A stretch of DNA of 64,000 nucleotides from contig JACGZH010000004.1 in assembly GCA_014706385.1 (NCBI GenBank), forward strand, positions 1-64,000, written 5' to 3'. How positions within the stretch are numbered: position 1 is the first letter of the stretch; the number at the start of each line of letters is the position of its first letter. Shown here piece by piece: positions 9,249 to 20,900 of this stretch. A model generated the notes under the pieces. It ran no database searches, had not been told where the DNA came from, and saw only the letters and a program-made list of their open reading frames with translations. The position numbers were made by a program, and so were the translations under genes. The DNA is from Phaffia rhodozyma (Eukaryota; Basidiomycota; Tremellomycetes; Cystofilobasidiales; Mrakiaceae).

Positions 9249-10046
9249 TCATGCCAGCTCCTGCAGGACCTCCAGCACCGCCGCATGATCCTCGACATGA
9301 GGGTAATGGCCGGCCTCGTTGACCATCCTGACTGTCCCGGACAAGGCTTCTGCTACGTGCCGAGCTTCGGCTGCTGGGTCTGAGAAATCCGGATCTTGGC
9401 TTCCCATCAAAACGACAGTCTTTGCTCGTACTTGAGGGATACAAGATTCACAATCCGCTTTGGATGCCCACATCATCGCCTGCAAAGCCTGTAAACGTCC
9501 AGGTTCGCAGAGATTCGCGTGCAGTTTGATTGCGTATTGCTTGAGGTCGGGCGGTGGATGAGCTTTGAACAGAGTCTTGTAATATACTTTCCAAAACCCA
9601 GCACCCCAGGACTGATACATACATGCCCAGAGTATGCCTTTGACAACGAAGTTTACTGGAATGTCGCGCACGAACGGGCCACAGAGAAGAAGTGATTTGA
9701 TCCTAAGGGGAGAATGAGCAGCAGCCCAAACGGCACTCCCCCCCGCTGCTGAGTTGCCTAGTATGATTGCATCATGAACATCGAGATGATCCAATAGAGC
9801 GACGATATCACTGCCTACAGTAGCAGCCGTGTAGCTAGAGAAGGTTGTGCCTGATTCGCCATGGCCTCGGATATCCATGTTGATAACTCGATAGCCCGCC
9901 TGCGCCAATTTAGGAGTGAGATGTCGGGTCGCTTGTCGGAGGTCCCCGATACCTGGCACACAGATGATGACTTGATCTGACTTGCTGCCAGTGTCATCAT
10001 AGGCAATCTTGCCTTCGGGCAACTCGAGGAATTCGGTGATGGACAT
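9249..10046 (-). CDS. Alpha/beta hydrolase, intronless
   Basis: A 265-residue single-exon protein of the alpha/beta-hydrolase fold. The order of elements is complete: strand and oxyanion region VIICVPGIGDLRQATRHL; INMDIRGHGESG around 55-66; the nucleophile elbow GNSAAG with Ser99; the acidic residue in GSQDPDF near 218-220; and the catalytic His in NEAGHYPHVE at 247. Family members hydrolyse esters, epoxides, haloalkanes or C-C bonds, and the substrate cannot be read from sequence. No signal peptide is evident, so it is probably cytosolic. Unlike almost all other genes in the window it has no intron. This fits either a recently acquired gene, possibly bacterial, or a naturally intronless subtelomeric gene. 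Confidence 0.92.
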   Translation of the reverse strand: MSITEFLELPEGKIAYDDTGSKSDQVIICVPGIGDLRQATRHLTPKLAQAGYRVINMDIRGHGESGTTFSSYTAATVGSDIVALLDHLDVHDAIILGNSAAGGSAVWAAAHSPLRIKSLLLCGPFVRDIPVNFVVKGILWACMYQSWGAGFWKVYYKTLFKAHPPPDLKQYAIKLHANLCEPGRLQALQAMMWASKADCESCIPQVRAKTVVLMGSQDPDFSDPAAEARHVAEALSGTVRMVNEAGHYPHVEDHAAVLEVLQELA

Positions 10047-10577
10047 GATGATAGATAGGTATACAAGATTGGTTCAACTCGGTTTGGTTGGGATAAGATG
10101 GTCAGTTTTACAACGATTTGGTACTGCTACGAGAGCGCTATGCATCAAACATCATGCCAGAAAATGTATTGTGTAAGATCTATGAACACATGGCATTTAA
10201 AGGCAATGCTAGTCAACAGCTTGACTTAACGGCCATCTGATAGATCGCCGACGAACCATGCCCGGCTCCCGACGGAAAATGCCCGACCAATTGTAAATTT
10301 AGAAAATTCATCAACCCGGACACGCGACTGTAAAGATTGCTGACTTCGCACAAAATAGTTCCGCTCGGTCATAAATAAGAAAGTTTCCTCAACGAGCTCT
10401 CCCGGGATTCTAGTTCCTCGTGTCAAGATAAGATTTATCTGACCCGATCACCTGCGGCTTCAACTATCGTCAACTGTCGAACTTTCATTCACAGGATCTG
10501 AGTTATATCTCAACCCGTAATTACGACACCATCCAGCGCATCTACCCCCTCAAGGCTGGTCGGTCTCAAATTGATGA
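10047..10577. other. Intergenic between hydrolase and Gypsy relic
   Basis: About 530 bp holding the hydrolase promoter side. No recognisable gene is seen. It may include more eroded retrotransposon sequence, since identifiable integrase homology begins just downstream. Confidence 0.5.
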
Positions 10578-10910
10578 ATGACTAACACAGTGTCTGCGGC
10601 GACAGACATGTCTCCGTTCTTTGCGAACTATGGATATCGCCCTCGCTTCTCCGCGACTGTGCGAGATGTATCTACTCCAGCCGCTGCAGAACATGTGAGA
10701 CGGATCCAGGAGATCTATACTTTCTGTTGAGACTCGATAGTCAAAGCTCAGGAGGCTCAGAAACGGTTTGCTGACAAAAACCGAGCCAAGGCTCATGACT
10801 TTTACGAACGAGACACGGTAATGCTCAAGCCGACGAACATCAAGACTAACCTTGCCAGCAGCGAACTGGACTATAAGCTGCTTGGTCCATTCCGTTTCTT
10901 TCAAAGCTGA
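10578..10910 (+). pseudogene. Ty3/Gypsy retrotransposon integrase fragment
   Basis: The translation starting near 10578 contains MSPFFANYGYRPRF, the conserved sequence following the integrase core of Ty3/Gypsy pol. It then shows an Ala/Gln-rich helix (VKAQEAQKRFADKNR), a YERDTVMLKPTNIKT strand region and SSELDYKLLGPFRF, the usual C-terminal integrase segment. An in-frame TGA at 10728-10730 interrupts it, and no protease, RT, RNase H or LTR is seen nearby. It is an isolated dead fragment of a few hundred bases. Confidence 0.85.
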
Positions 10911-11444
10911 AGCGCACAGGACAGCACCCGACACTGAGAATTCCGGCTTCGCCTATAACATTTTTCTCTCTAGTATTTCTTTGTTTCTTCTTCTCTCTCT
11001 CATTCCCTCCTGTCTGAATCTGTTCCTGTACATACCCCCTTATATCTTCTCAACTTTCTCCGTCCACATTCCTCTTTTTCTTCTCACTTTAATCGTCTCC
11101 TATCTCTTTTCCTCTTCCTGCCTATTCCATTTCATATCTTTTTATATTGACCACCTCTGGCTGCACTCTCCTTTACCCTTCTACTTCTTCGTATCCTGTC
11201 GCTTCTTATTATACTTGTTTTCATATCTTCTCCATTCTCTCTTCTTCTGTATTTCACACTCTCTTTCTCAAATCAGCTATTGTTCTTGAGTGTATTTGCC
11301 CTTCCTATTCCGATCGACACTCTTTCTAAATATCGCTTTCTATCTGGCAGTGGCCTATATATCATGGCTCATAGCCCTGGCTTTCATACTGATCTATGAA
11401 GTTTTGATTTTTACTCAACTCTTCGATATAAACTTATATTCATT
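10911..11444. other. Pyrimidine-rich spacer downstream of Gypsy relic
   Basis: About 500 bp of C/T-rich plus-strand sequence. Long Phe/Leu/Ser-rich frames at 10852-11289 are compositional artefacts. The spacer ends at the stop codon of the FMN reductase gene on the other strand. Confidence 0.6.
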
Positions 11445-12044
11445 CTATCCGGCTACGGACAGCAGCTCTTCCACACATTTTGCAATCTTCTCGTCATACT
11501 CTTTCAACCAATCCTCATCCCCCTTTATTCTCTCCTCCGTTCTGATCACGTTCGGTGGCAGCACAAATTCCACTCTTTCCTTCACCAACTGGGACTTGGT
11601 TCCTTCGAACACGTTTCTTAAAGCATCTTGACATTTGCCACCGCCTCTTCCCCCGAGTGTCATGATAGCTATAGGTTTTCTCACCCATTCATGATAAAGA
11701 TGATCAATTGCAACTTTGAGTATACCTGGTACGGACCAGTTGTATTGTGGTGTGAGGATTATGATCCTGTCCATTGCAGCTACCCATGATGAGAATGCCT
11801 GAATTCGAGGGTCGGAGTATGATGATGGAATGGAAGTTGGGTCGAGTGCTTGTGGAACCGATATGTTCATTTCGAAAGGGAGGGGGTAAGGAGGAGCAGT
11901 TAGGGACAAGACATGAATAGAGAGGTCGGGATGAGTGATGGTGAGGCGAGCGAGTAGGTAGGTACATATACCGGACGTATTGGACGAGGTACGAGGAGAG
12001 CCTAAGAGAAGACCAATGTTCTGAGGCTTGGAAGACATAACCAT
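11445..12044 (-). CDS. NADPH-dependent FMN reductase family protein
   Basis: A 199-residue intronless flavodoxin-like protein. The N-terminal FMN phosphate-binding loop is LLGSPRTSSNTSG. The central TPQYNWSVPGILKVAIDHL is the family's diagnostic segment (Y-N-x-S-x-P-x-x-L-K), and GGRGGG follows the fourth strand. Members reduce FMN, quinones, azo dyes or chromate with NADPH. The protein is probably cytosolic, as no targeting signal is seen. Both MVMSSKPQ methionines (12044 or two codons later) could serve as start. Like the hydrolase it lacks introns and lies in the subtelomeric zone, so horizontal acquisition or simple loss of introns are both possible. Confidence 0.92.
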   Translation of the reverse strand: MVMSSKPQNIGLLLGSPRTSSNTSGICTYLLARLTITHPDLSIHVLSLTAPPYPLPFEMNISVPQALDPTSIPSSYSDPRIQAFSSWVAAMDRIIILTPQYNWSVPGILKVAIDHLYHEWVRKPIAIMTLGGRGGGKCQDALRNVFEGTKSQLVKERVEFVLPPNVIRTEERIKGDEDWLKEYDEKIAKCVEELLSVAG

Positions 12045-13036
12045 GGTGTTCGACTGTTTCGATCGTCGTTGTTTGATGCCTCAATTGTAACTGGTTCCGG
12101 GTAGTGAGATAAGGATATACCTGTAAAGGAAGCGTTATTGCATTCTACAAGTATTCCAATTTCCGAATGAGCTCCTTTTATGCGATCATGAGCCGATATA
12201 AATAGCAACCTGTGGATGATGAGAACTTTGACGGCATGATGGTCTCAACCGAAAGAAATTGAATCTTATCAGTATATGCTGCATCCTGTGCCGATTATCA
12301 ACATGAACATCTGTTGACCTATACCAGTAATCCCGTTCAACTGAGAATGTTTATCAGACATTGGATGTCTCCAAAGAAGTAGTAGGTCAAAGATTGTTGG
12401 TGTTCGTGATTATTGTTGCTCTCGAGATATATGTCTAAGACTTGAGATGCCCGATCTGGGTATGGAGGATCGCAATCCTGCTGCATTTATACCCATATGT
12501 AAACCAACAGAAGTCGAGCAATATCATCGTATCACTTGTACATCTCGTTTGAAGAGTACAACCACTGCGATGAGTATTATTGCGTCGGCAGGAACGTGTA
12601 CGGCTTCCAAGCGTCTCAACGTTCTCGATCAGGTCGGAAGATCAAGAGGTCTTGGATATCAATCATCCACCCCACTGTCTGAATCTAACCCTAACGCCAT
12701 ACAATCTTGTTTTTGGGTTTGCCAATCATGATTTTTTTGTGTTCACTTGATAAAGAATTGATTGAAAGATTTGGATGAAGAATACACACATCTATCTGTC
12801 TTTTTTGGGTTATTTATCTTTTGTTTGATACACATCACACGATTCAACTTCATATCCTCATCACTAGGGTCGTCTATGAGTGTTACAAACACACAAACAC
12901 AGACACAGATAACACACATGATTATATACGATATACCCACTCACACACAAACATATGTTTGAACCAAAATTACAGGGTTTGTAATCAGGATAGTCTATTA
13001 AGGCGAAAATTACATAAACAGTGACTCCTTCGTCGT
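12045..13036. other. Intergenic, with CA-rich microsatellite
   Basis: About 1 kb without a convincing gene. At 12885-12955 the plus strand is rich in ACAC and CACA (ACACACAAACACAGACACAG). A CTAACCCTAAC motif at about 12686 is a single chance telomere-like unit. Frames on both strands are short and not recognisable. Confidence 0.5.
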
Positions 13037-15562
13037 CTACAACAGCCATCGAAGGAACTTTCCAATCTTGGTCGTAGGGGGGTTAGGATCAAAGTCCTGA
13101 TCGTTTTCGAAAACGCAAGGTTAGCAAGGAGTCGTCTGTCTGAGGAATCTTTATCAAACGAAGAGGACTTACGATTTCGGGACCAGGAATGTTGGACACC
13201 ATGTCAATCTTAGAGGCTGGTTTGAAGGATGGCCGCTTGGTGAACAAATAGTGCCCGAGGAAGAGCGCGCCGACTGTGAGAAAGGAAAATCACGGGTCAG
13301 AATGATAATTTAACTGTGCGATCATGATTCGTCTCTCTTACCGATGGGAATATTAATGTAGGCGATGATGAAAGAGGACGTGTTCCATCTTCCTTTGAGG
13401 AAGACTTTATAGCCATTGAAGAAAACTTTGTGTAGAAGATCAACAAGTGTATGAAGCAGAATTTCAGCACATGTAGCGAAACACTGAAACCCACGTCATA
13501 CATCTATATGTACAACACACTCACTAGTGATAATACACCAGAAGAGCGCCCAGTAGGCGGGGAAAGGCTGGAAGCGGTCTGCAGATGTGTTGTGAGAGGA
13601 AATTAGACCGAGCTCATACAGCAAGAGGAAAAGTCCAAATTAGAGATATCACGTACTATAAATGTACTTTGACTCAGACCTGATTATCCCCTGGGCGTCG
13701 CATGCCGACTTGAACCGTAAGAACGAGACGCAGATGAACGCCCAGGAAATAAAGGTGGCGATAGAGGTCAGATCAGAAAGCCAATTCAATACAGTGTTCG
13801 AACCACTAGACAGAGTCATATAGGCGAGAAAGAAAGACGATGAGGAACAGGCCAAAGCGATTAGGGGAAGTCCATTCCTTTCAAGGCATCGAGAAAATAT
13901 CTTTGGAGCCTGCCCTCGAAGGGAGAGTCCGTAAAGGATTCTTGATGATCCATAAAGAATGGAACTGCCGGCGGAAAAGGCGGAAGTCAGGACTCCAGCG
14001 TTGATGACCGAAGGAAGGCCTTTGATACCCACGCGCGTGAAGGCAATGACGAATGGCGATGAAGCAGCCGTTCCAGTCGATTTGAGAAGCCGCGGCTCAT
14101 CAGAAGGGACTAGCATACCGACCACGACTGTGAGAAGAAGAAAGATCAGCCTAAAGCTCCGTTAGGTGACACTGAGAGGGACCTACTGATTCCAAAGAAG
14201 TAGAAAAACAGGATTCTCCAAAAGATCTTTCTAGTGCATCCGGCCATGTTGGCTCGAGGATTGACAACCTCAGCGCAAGAAATCGCGATGGACTCGACCC
14301 CAGAAAAAGAGTAGGCGGCCTGTAGAAGTGTCTGGAAACAGCCAGTGAATATACCGATAGGACCGGCGATCGGATAGCTTGCGAACGCTCCGGGATCTTT
14401 CCAGTAGCGAAACCCAATCTAAGAACATCGATTATAGTTCAGACTTTGAGAATGAGTATTATGTGGATGAGTGTGAGAGTGGACACATACTCGTTCACCA
14501 ACAGGGTTACCTCCGAGATCGACGATAACTCCTCCGATGATTACTGTGGTTATGATGTGCCAGACGGAGTGATGAGAGATGTGTTTTGTCTGAGGTGAAG
14601 GCAATGACTACTCACAACCTATGATCAAACATATCTTGATCAACGCGAACCAGAACTCTGACTCCGCATACCACCTGGCGCCGAGGACTGAAGATAAAAC
14701 GAATCTATAAGCTCGGTCATACAGAAAAGAGACATACGCCATATAGTACTAACAGTTGAACGAAGCGCAGAGGAAGAGAAGGAGGGTGATGAAGCCGGCA
14801 AGCCTTGCGTTCGTCATCTCGATCCAGTACCCGATAATGAGCGTGGCCGAGATAATTTCCGTCGGAAGCGAAATGATGCTTGAGTACCAGTCTAAGAAAA
14901 ATCATCGATTGCATGATCAGCGGCTGACCAAATAAAAAAAACTATTTCGAGGCAAACAAGCACGTACGCATCCAGCCCACGGCAAAACCGGCGGAAGGAT
15001 GGATGTAACGTTCCGCCATATGGACCTGTGTCGCAAACTGTGGTTAGTCATGGTACGATCGATTGAGAAACCGTTCTGTACTTACGTATCCTCCAGAGAT
15101 TGGCTGCATGGCGAAGATGTAGAAGATTGTTCAGAAAGCGCGCGAGAAGGGTAGGCTAAATAAAACTTACAGCAAAACAGAGCATCTCTCCCAGACATTG
15201 CATGATGCACCAGACGACACTACCGATGAGACCATAGGCAAGCAGGGCTCCGCAAGGCCCAGCTTGGGCGACAGCCTTTCCGGATCCTAAGAAGAGCCCA
15301 ACACCAAGCGTCCCTGCGAGCGCGATCATCTGGACATGGCGCTGTTCCATCGTACGGTGAAGGCCATCGGTCTAGATAAACAAGAAATATCAGAGATGAG
15401 TAACGGATATGCTCGATTGCGGCGAAAAGACGAGTTGATGTCGGAACGCACGATACCACTATGCACATCCTTCGCGACGTCATACTCATCGTCGTCCAGA
15501 ACGGGGACAACGGTGACTTCGTTGAGGTACCCCTTCTTTTCTTTATCTTGGATATCTGTCAT
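13037..15562 (-). CDS. Amino-acid permease (fungal AAP/Gap1-like)
   Basis: A multi-exon plasma-membrane amino acid:proton symporter of the APC superfamily, with about 12 expected helices. Exon 1 encodes a hydrophilic cytosolic N-terminus (MTDIQDKEKKGYLNE... to DVHSGI, donor GTGCGT). Exon 2 begins TDGLHRTMEQRHVQMIALAG, the family signature leading into helix 1, followed by GVGLFLGSGKAVAQAGP. Later exons show PISGGYV, a helix with FRYWKDPGAF, AAYSFSGVESIAISCAEVVN, NAGVLTSAFSAGSSILYGSSRILYGLS-type sequence, DLTSIATFISWAFICVSFLR, and NGYKVFLKGRWNTSSFIIAY near the end. The C-terminal exon ends TKIGKFLRWLL with the stop at 13037. Substrate range cannot be read from sequence. Subtelomeric placement is common for nutrient transporters. 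Confidence 0.93.
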
Positions 15563-17123
15563 GGTTCAGGAGTAGTTCATAAATGGCTTGGAGAATAATA
15601 CTGAGTCTTTAGAGACTGGCGGTGAGGATGAGATCGTGAAGTGCGGAAGGCTGAAAACAGGTGACTGAACTTGTATCGAAATTGTTCAACCAAGTGAGTT
15701 AAAGAAAATGAGGAAAGGTGACGGAATGAGAAAAGCAGGTGAAGATAATCGCAACGGATGATCTTTATGTGAACGAAAACGTCTACCCAACAGAAGAATA
15801 TCGTGGGGTCCATCGCACTACAGTGAAGGATGTTGCTATTATTTGGCCATCTTCTTTGCTCTTGACGATATCGGAGGCACGTCTTGAGCGTCATCGCACG
15901 ACGGCCTTCTCCATAGCGTGGTAGATAGGCAGCACATGGTAGATGTCTGCTATCCATCTTGTCTCGATCAACTGATTGAGGGGCGCTGAACGTTAGCTTC
16001 CCTCTGATTTACAAACGATGAAAAAGTCTGAAGATTCCATATCTATGGATCCGTATCGGCTTCCGTTATCCAGTAACGTCGTGCTAATTAAAAAGAACGA
16101 ATCTGTTCCCAAGAGAGCAGGCGCCCGTCTATGATAAGTTAGCAGCAAACGTGTGCAGAAACACAGTGATTAGAGACCGAGAGGAGTTCAAGAAGGTTTG
16201 TGGAGAGATGGGGTAGAGCCGAACTCTACTCTTCGCCATCCGAGCTACTGCTTATCATTTCTGTTATCATCTCTCGGTTGCCTTGTCTCGCTTCTCTTCA
16301 TACATCCTTCTCTTTTTTCGTTTTTTCTGCTCCGGCCTCTTTTCATTCTTTCTTATCTGCTCGATCCTCCATTCCTTGATTGTCTCCGCCCTTCTTTCCT
16401 CTTCTTTTGTCTCGTCTTCCTCTTGTAGCTATCTTGTTGTTTTTTCTCTTTGCTCCCTTTCTCCATATCTTTTTCCCCTCAGTCTTCTTCTGCAGTGCCG
16501 TATCTTGCTTCGTCCATCCACCTAGCCGTATTTTTGCCCTCACGCTAGGATGAGCCAACGATCTTTCCTTCAGTCTTGTTGTCGGCATCCATGACTTTCA
16601 TCCATACGTAATGAAAAGACAAGAAAATGGATAAACACCATGCATGTGTTCCCTATTATTTATCTTGACTAATGAAAATACAGTTTGTATCTAGAATGTT
16701 TAACATAGAAAAGTGTGAAAAGTGATCTTTCATTCTGGCACTTGTTTATAGCCAGGTCCTCCCTGGTTTTCCATGACGACATACATGCCTGGGTGGTGTT
16801 TCAGCGAGAATGGATTGAAAAACGAGGAAAACAGAGGAGAACCAGCTAGAAAATATATAGCTTTTCGGAGATGGAGCCTTGGGACTCTGCGCGAATAGAC
16901 ATCTGAGGGTGTTGCCTCAAGGAGGATAAAATAGACCGCGGTTGAGACTAAATTGAAACTGTTAAAATCCTGAACCGGATGCACTCTATACTGTCGATTC
17001 AACCACACAACATCCATAGGCACACACCGTCGATGGCAGCAACCCGCCGCGATGGACATACGGAAACAAGACGATAAAGAAAAGAATAGAATATAAGAGA
17101 AAAGAAACGAGAGCAAAAAAGAG
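15563..17123. other. Intergenic between permease and tRNA-Glu
   Basis: About 1.5 kb. The part nearest the permease is its promoter. At 16240-16530 the plus strand is C/T-rich (tracts such as TTTTTTCG and CTTCTT), giving spurious Phe/Ser/Leu frames. No coding motif is recognised. A TTTTTT run on the minus strand at 17115-17120 is the likely RNA polymerase III terminator of the adjacent tRNA gene. Confidence 0.55.
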
Positions 17124-17195
17124 ATCCCCAACCGGGAGTCGAACCCGGGCCTACCGCGTGAGAGGCGGTTATCATAGCCGTTAGACAATTGAGGA
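17124..17195 (-). tRNA. tRNA-Glu (anticodon CTC)
   Basis: On the minus strand all arms can be drawn: acceptor TCCTCAA paired with TTGGGGA (one T-G pair), D arm GTCTAACGGCTATGAT, anticodon stem ACCGC/GCGGT with loop CTCTCAC, and T arm CCGGG-TTCGACT-CCCGG. The anticodon at loop positions 34-36 is CTC, reading the glutamate codon GAG. No intron is present. Internal A and B box promoter elements lie within the D and T arms, and six Ts follow a few bases downstream. It sits between the subtelomeric accessory zone and the first core gene. Confidence 0.97.
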
Positions 17196-17908
17196 GGTGA
17201 TAGGGAACACGAGGGTATGTTTATTATATTCAAAAAAAAAACATAACTCATTACATATGTCACGCAAACGCACATGTTCGTTTTTTCACGCACCGACAGC
17301 GAAACCGAGAAGGTATAAATTGTGTAAACCTCTGGTCTGCTTCCTTAATCTTTCTCTTTTTCCACATACTGCTGTGCGGCAGAATCTCTTTCAATACAAG
17401 GTTTCCCCCTTTGCTCCTTCCACCACACTCTATTTTGTGTTTCAGTGGTTGTCGAGCGTCAATGAAAGTGTAGAGCTTGTTGGCTTGTCCTCTTCGGAGG
17501 GTGGTCCGGCGGTCGTCTTAGTACCCTTCACTTTTGCACTGTTTTGTAGTGATGTACAGCGAGTGTGAGAGTGGGTCGGTGTCCCGTACATACCTGTTTA
17601 TTTGTTTGCCTCTTGTTGAATATGACAATGGATATCTGGAATCTACTTCGCTGGTGTGCATGTTATTAGAGTTGCAAAGGAAAAGATCAGGCAAGAAACA
17701 TCAAAGCTGAGATGTGCTCATCAGTCTGTATAACGATCTGATCTGTTGCCAAACTATCATCACTCGTCTCAGACGGCACTCATCATCTACCGAACGATAC
17801 ATCTGTCGATTCTTCGATGTACATTAGGACACCAGTCCGCAAACAATAAACGGCATTGGTCTGCACCATCCTATATAACCTTACCAGACCCGATTGTTAA
17901 TTTCTCCA
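17196..17908. other. Intergenic between tRNA-Glu and RIC1
   Basis: About 700 bp. It contains a short A-rich tract just upstream of the tRNA 5' end and the presumed RIC1 promoter. A 123-codon frame starting in the tRNA flank (17197-17568) has no recognisable domain. Confidence 0.5.
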
Positions 17909-20900
17909 ATGTACTGGCCATACGGGTCTCCAGCGGTGTTGTCAACGCCTGTTCTACCATCCACATACCCGGATGAAAGTTCTTCTGGTCCATCTCAACT
18001 GGATCCACCACTCGGTCTGGCTCAAAACAGATTCTCCTCCTTGTTTGTTTCTGTGTCTGCCAACGGGATTTCTTTATGGTCCGCCAAGGTGTGTCTGCCA
18101 TCTTCTTCTTCACATAAGCTGTATGTTTGGACCGCTGTCCTTTAACTCATCTGTCTGCTCACCGGGAAGCCGACTGCCCTGCTAGGTATAGTCTGGAGAG
18201 AGTCTGCTTCAATAGTGGACGAAGGCTCGAATGTTTCTGCGTGTTTCTCATGGGATTCATCTATTGTCTTTGTCACAGTGAGTGATTCTCAACCTTTCAT
18301 CTTCAATTGAACTGTTGAAACCAACTGCCGCATTCTTCTCGTGTTACAGACGTCTAAATCCATCATTCTGAGTTACTACATCATTCAATCCCCTACCCCT
18401 TACTCATCTCTTGGTACGGCCGTTCCTCGAAATAGTGATGAAGTGTTTCAATGTGGAGCTGGTGAAAGCACAGATCGATTGGGATGGTCTTTAGAATGGG
18501 CGGGAAGCTGTTTGATTTCAAGAAAAATCCAGGGGTTAGTCAGATTGATTGATTCTTACTCTGATCACCCTCTTACGAACATCTACTTTGTCCTTGGTCC
18601 TCAAGTATCATTCCACATCAATATCATCTTGATGTCGCCGTCCTTTTGCCTACCCCTTCGATCTGCATGATACCTTACCCTATACCCGCACCTCTCCCTG
18701 CAGAATTAAAATCAGTTCAGCTTGTATTCTCCCGAGAGCCAACTCCCGGATGTACTTTCAGTCTCACATACTCCCGTGCTCTCAACACCTACTTTCTCGT
18801 ATTCGAAAATGGTGATACCTGGATTGCATATCGTGCTTCAGGCTTGGACCCTGACGATTTCGAAGTGGAACTTGAGTTTGTGTATGTCAGCCTGGTGGAG
18901 CAGTCCGCTAGTTTAAATTCTCAAGAGAAACCAGCTTCAGAATCTGGTCCAAACATGACCAAACCCAACTTAGATGGAGGTACGGTATGTGCGCTGAACG
19001 CGACATTCTGCATATCGGCTGTCGGAACCGAGTCGTAAGTCTATTCTTTCTGCTTATCAAGTCTGATGGTGCTGATGATTGCGATTATCATTCAACTTTT
19101 ATTCAAAGAGGCCTTGTTCATTTATTTGATCTTCCACTGTCGGCATCATCACCCCCAGTCCCTCATCTTGCCTCTGCGCTATCACTACAAGCAGCGACCA
19201 ACAATCGTCGACTACATGTAGGCCGAGTGACATCTCTGGCTTGGTCACCAGACGGTTACGCTTTAGCTGTCGGCTGGGAAAGAGGCTGGGGTATTTGGAG
19301 CACCGGAGGAAAACTTCTAGGCTGGGGTGTGCTCGACGAAGACGATCGAGACAGGCTGGCCACTAGTGATAGTCACTTGCGCGGCGTATCTAACGAAGGT
19401 CTACTCTGGGTGGCTTCAGGATTAGAGTTGGTGATACTGTCCAAACCCGTTCAATCCCTGGAGACTCATCCAGCTTCATCTTCCAAGCTTGGTCTTCTAT
19501 ATGTCCTTTCGTTTGCCAAGTCTTCCTTCACGAGTCAGCCCACTCCCTCCTCGACCAAGTATCCTTTGCTCATTCTGTCCAACAAGTTATTACTCTCATC
19601 AACGGCATCCCTTCCTTCTTCAACATACCTTTCGTCTCTCACGCCATCTTCCTCCCTTTGGATCCCTGTCAATCTTCCTCACTCTTACATCAACACTCAA
19701 TATCCGATAAAATACGCTACCGTTTCTGAAGACGGGCGTCTCATTGCAGTGGCCGGCAGGCGAGGCCTAACACATTGGAGCAAAAGTAGCGGACGGTGGA
19801 AGCTGTTTGACCGCCCAGAGTGGGAAGAGAGTTTCAGAGTTAGAGGGGGAATGGCCTGGTTCTTGCATGTCCTCGTAGCTGCAATTGAAGAGGGCAAAGA
19901 GTTTTCTGTGGGTCTTCCTCTGCCATACTACGTGCCAGACTGTGTGTTGTGTCTATCTGATACTTAGCATCGAGTCATGAACAGATCCGGCTCTACTCTA
20001 GAGATGACGCCTTGACTCCTACCTCACATCTGACATCCGTGAATCTTCCAACACCCATACACTTGATGTCCCTACACGACAACTCTCTTTTAGTGTATAC
20101 AACGGGAAATGTTCTTTACCATTACCTTGTCTATCCTACGGAAAGATCTGTAGAACTGAGACTTTGCGGATCCATGAGCTTTCGAGGCGTGGTCGCGGCG
20201 CCCGGAAGAGTCCGAGCTCTTAGCTGGCTAGTTCCGTCAGCACAAACAAGTGAGAAATCAATCTGTTGGCATTCTTATCTCGAGCCTATATGTCATCTGA
20301 TTTTGTCATGCGATGATATTGTTTGATTCAAGAATTGGGGCATCCGGCGGACGACCTTCCTTTAGCTACAATAATTCTTCTGATTAATTCCTCACTGGTC
20401 TTGCTTCGTCCTCGAAAGCCCTCCAGACATCATCGACGAACCTCATCCCTAATGACAGTAACCCCAGCATCGGAAGAAGTTAAATACGATTCTCAGGTCT
20501 TGGCTGATAATATCGAATCCTATTGGACTCATCTATCTGGCATTGGTACGCTGGAAAATTCTCTGTGGGGATGGGACGGAGAGGTCAGCAAGTCTTTCAT
20601 ATGTCTTCTTTATGCTGAGATCGGTACTGAAGAGAACTTACTGTTTCTGAATTCAGCAACTACGTGTCTGGCTAGATGCTCTGACTGTTGATCGTGTCCA
20701 GGCTGTTGCTGTCGTTCGAGCAGAAGCAGGTGCTAAAGAGGAGAAGTCGTATGCCAGGGTAGGAGAAGTGAGTACTCAATCTTATATTCGATCTGACAGT
20801 AGCTTGAATTGACTCTCGTGCACCAGAGCGTCAGCATACCTCTCGACTTTTATCCTCTTTGTAAGTTTGGGTTGTCTTTTTTTCAGATAGTCCGTGAAGT

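Noticed and set aside
10852..11289. Hydrophobic 145-codon plus-strand frame after the Gypsy relic
   Set aside because: Low-complexity C/T-rich sequence with no ordered transmembrane pattern or conserved motif.
12680..12695. Telomere-like CTAACCCTAAC inside 12 kb
   Set aside because: Only about one and a half units, with no flanking element boundary. It is likely chance.
16198..16588. Overlapping frames on both strands in a pyrimidine-rich patch
   Set aside because: Composition artefact. The products are repeats of Ser, Phe and Leu or of Lys and Arg.
17197..17568. 123-codon frame downstream of the tRNA
   Set aside because: It begins within tRNA flanking sequence, has no recognisable domain and precedes the clearly supported RIC1 start.
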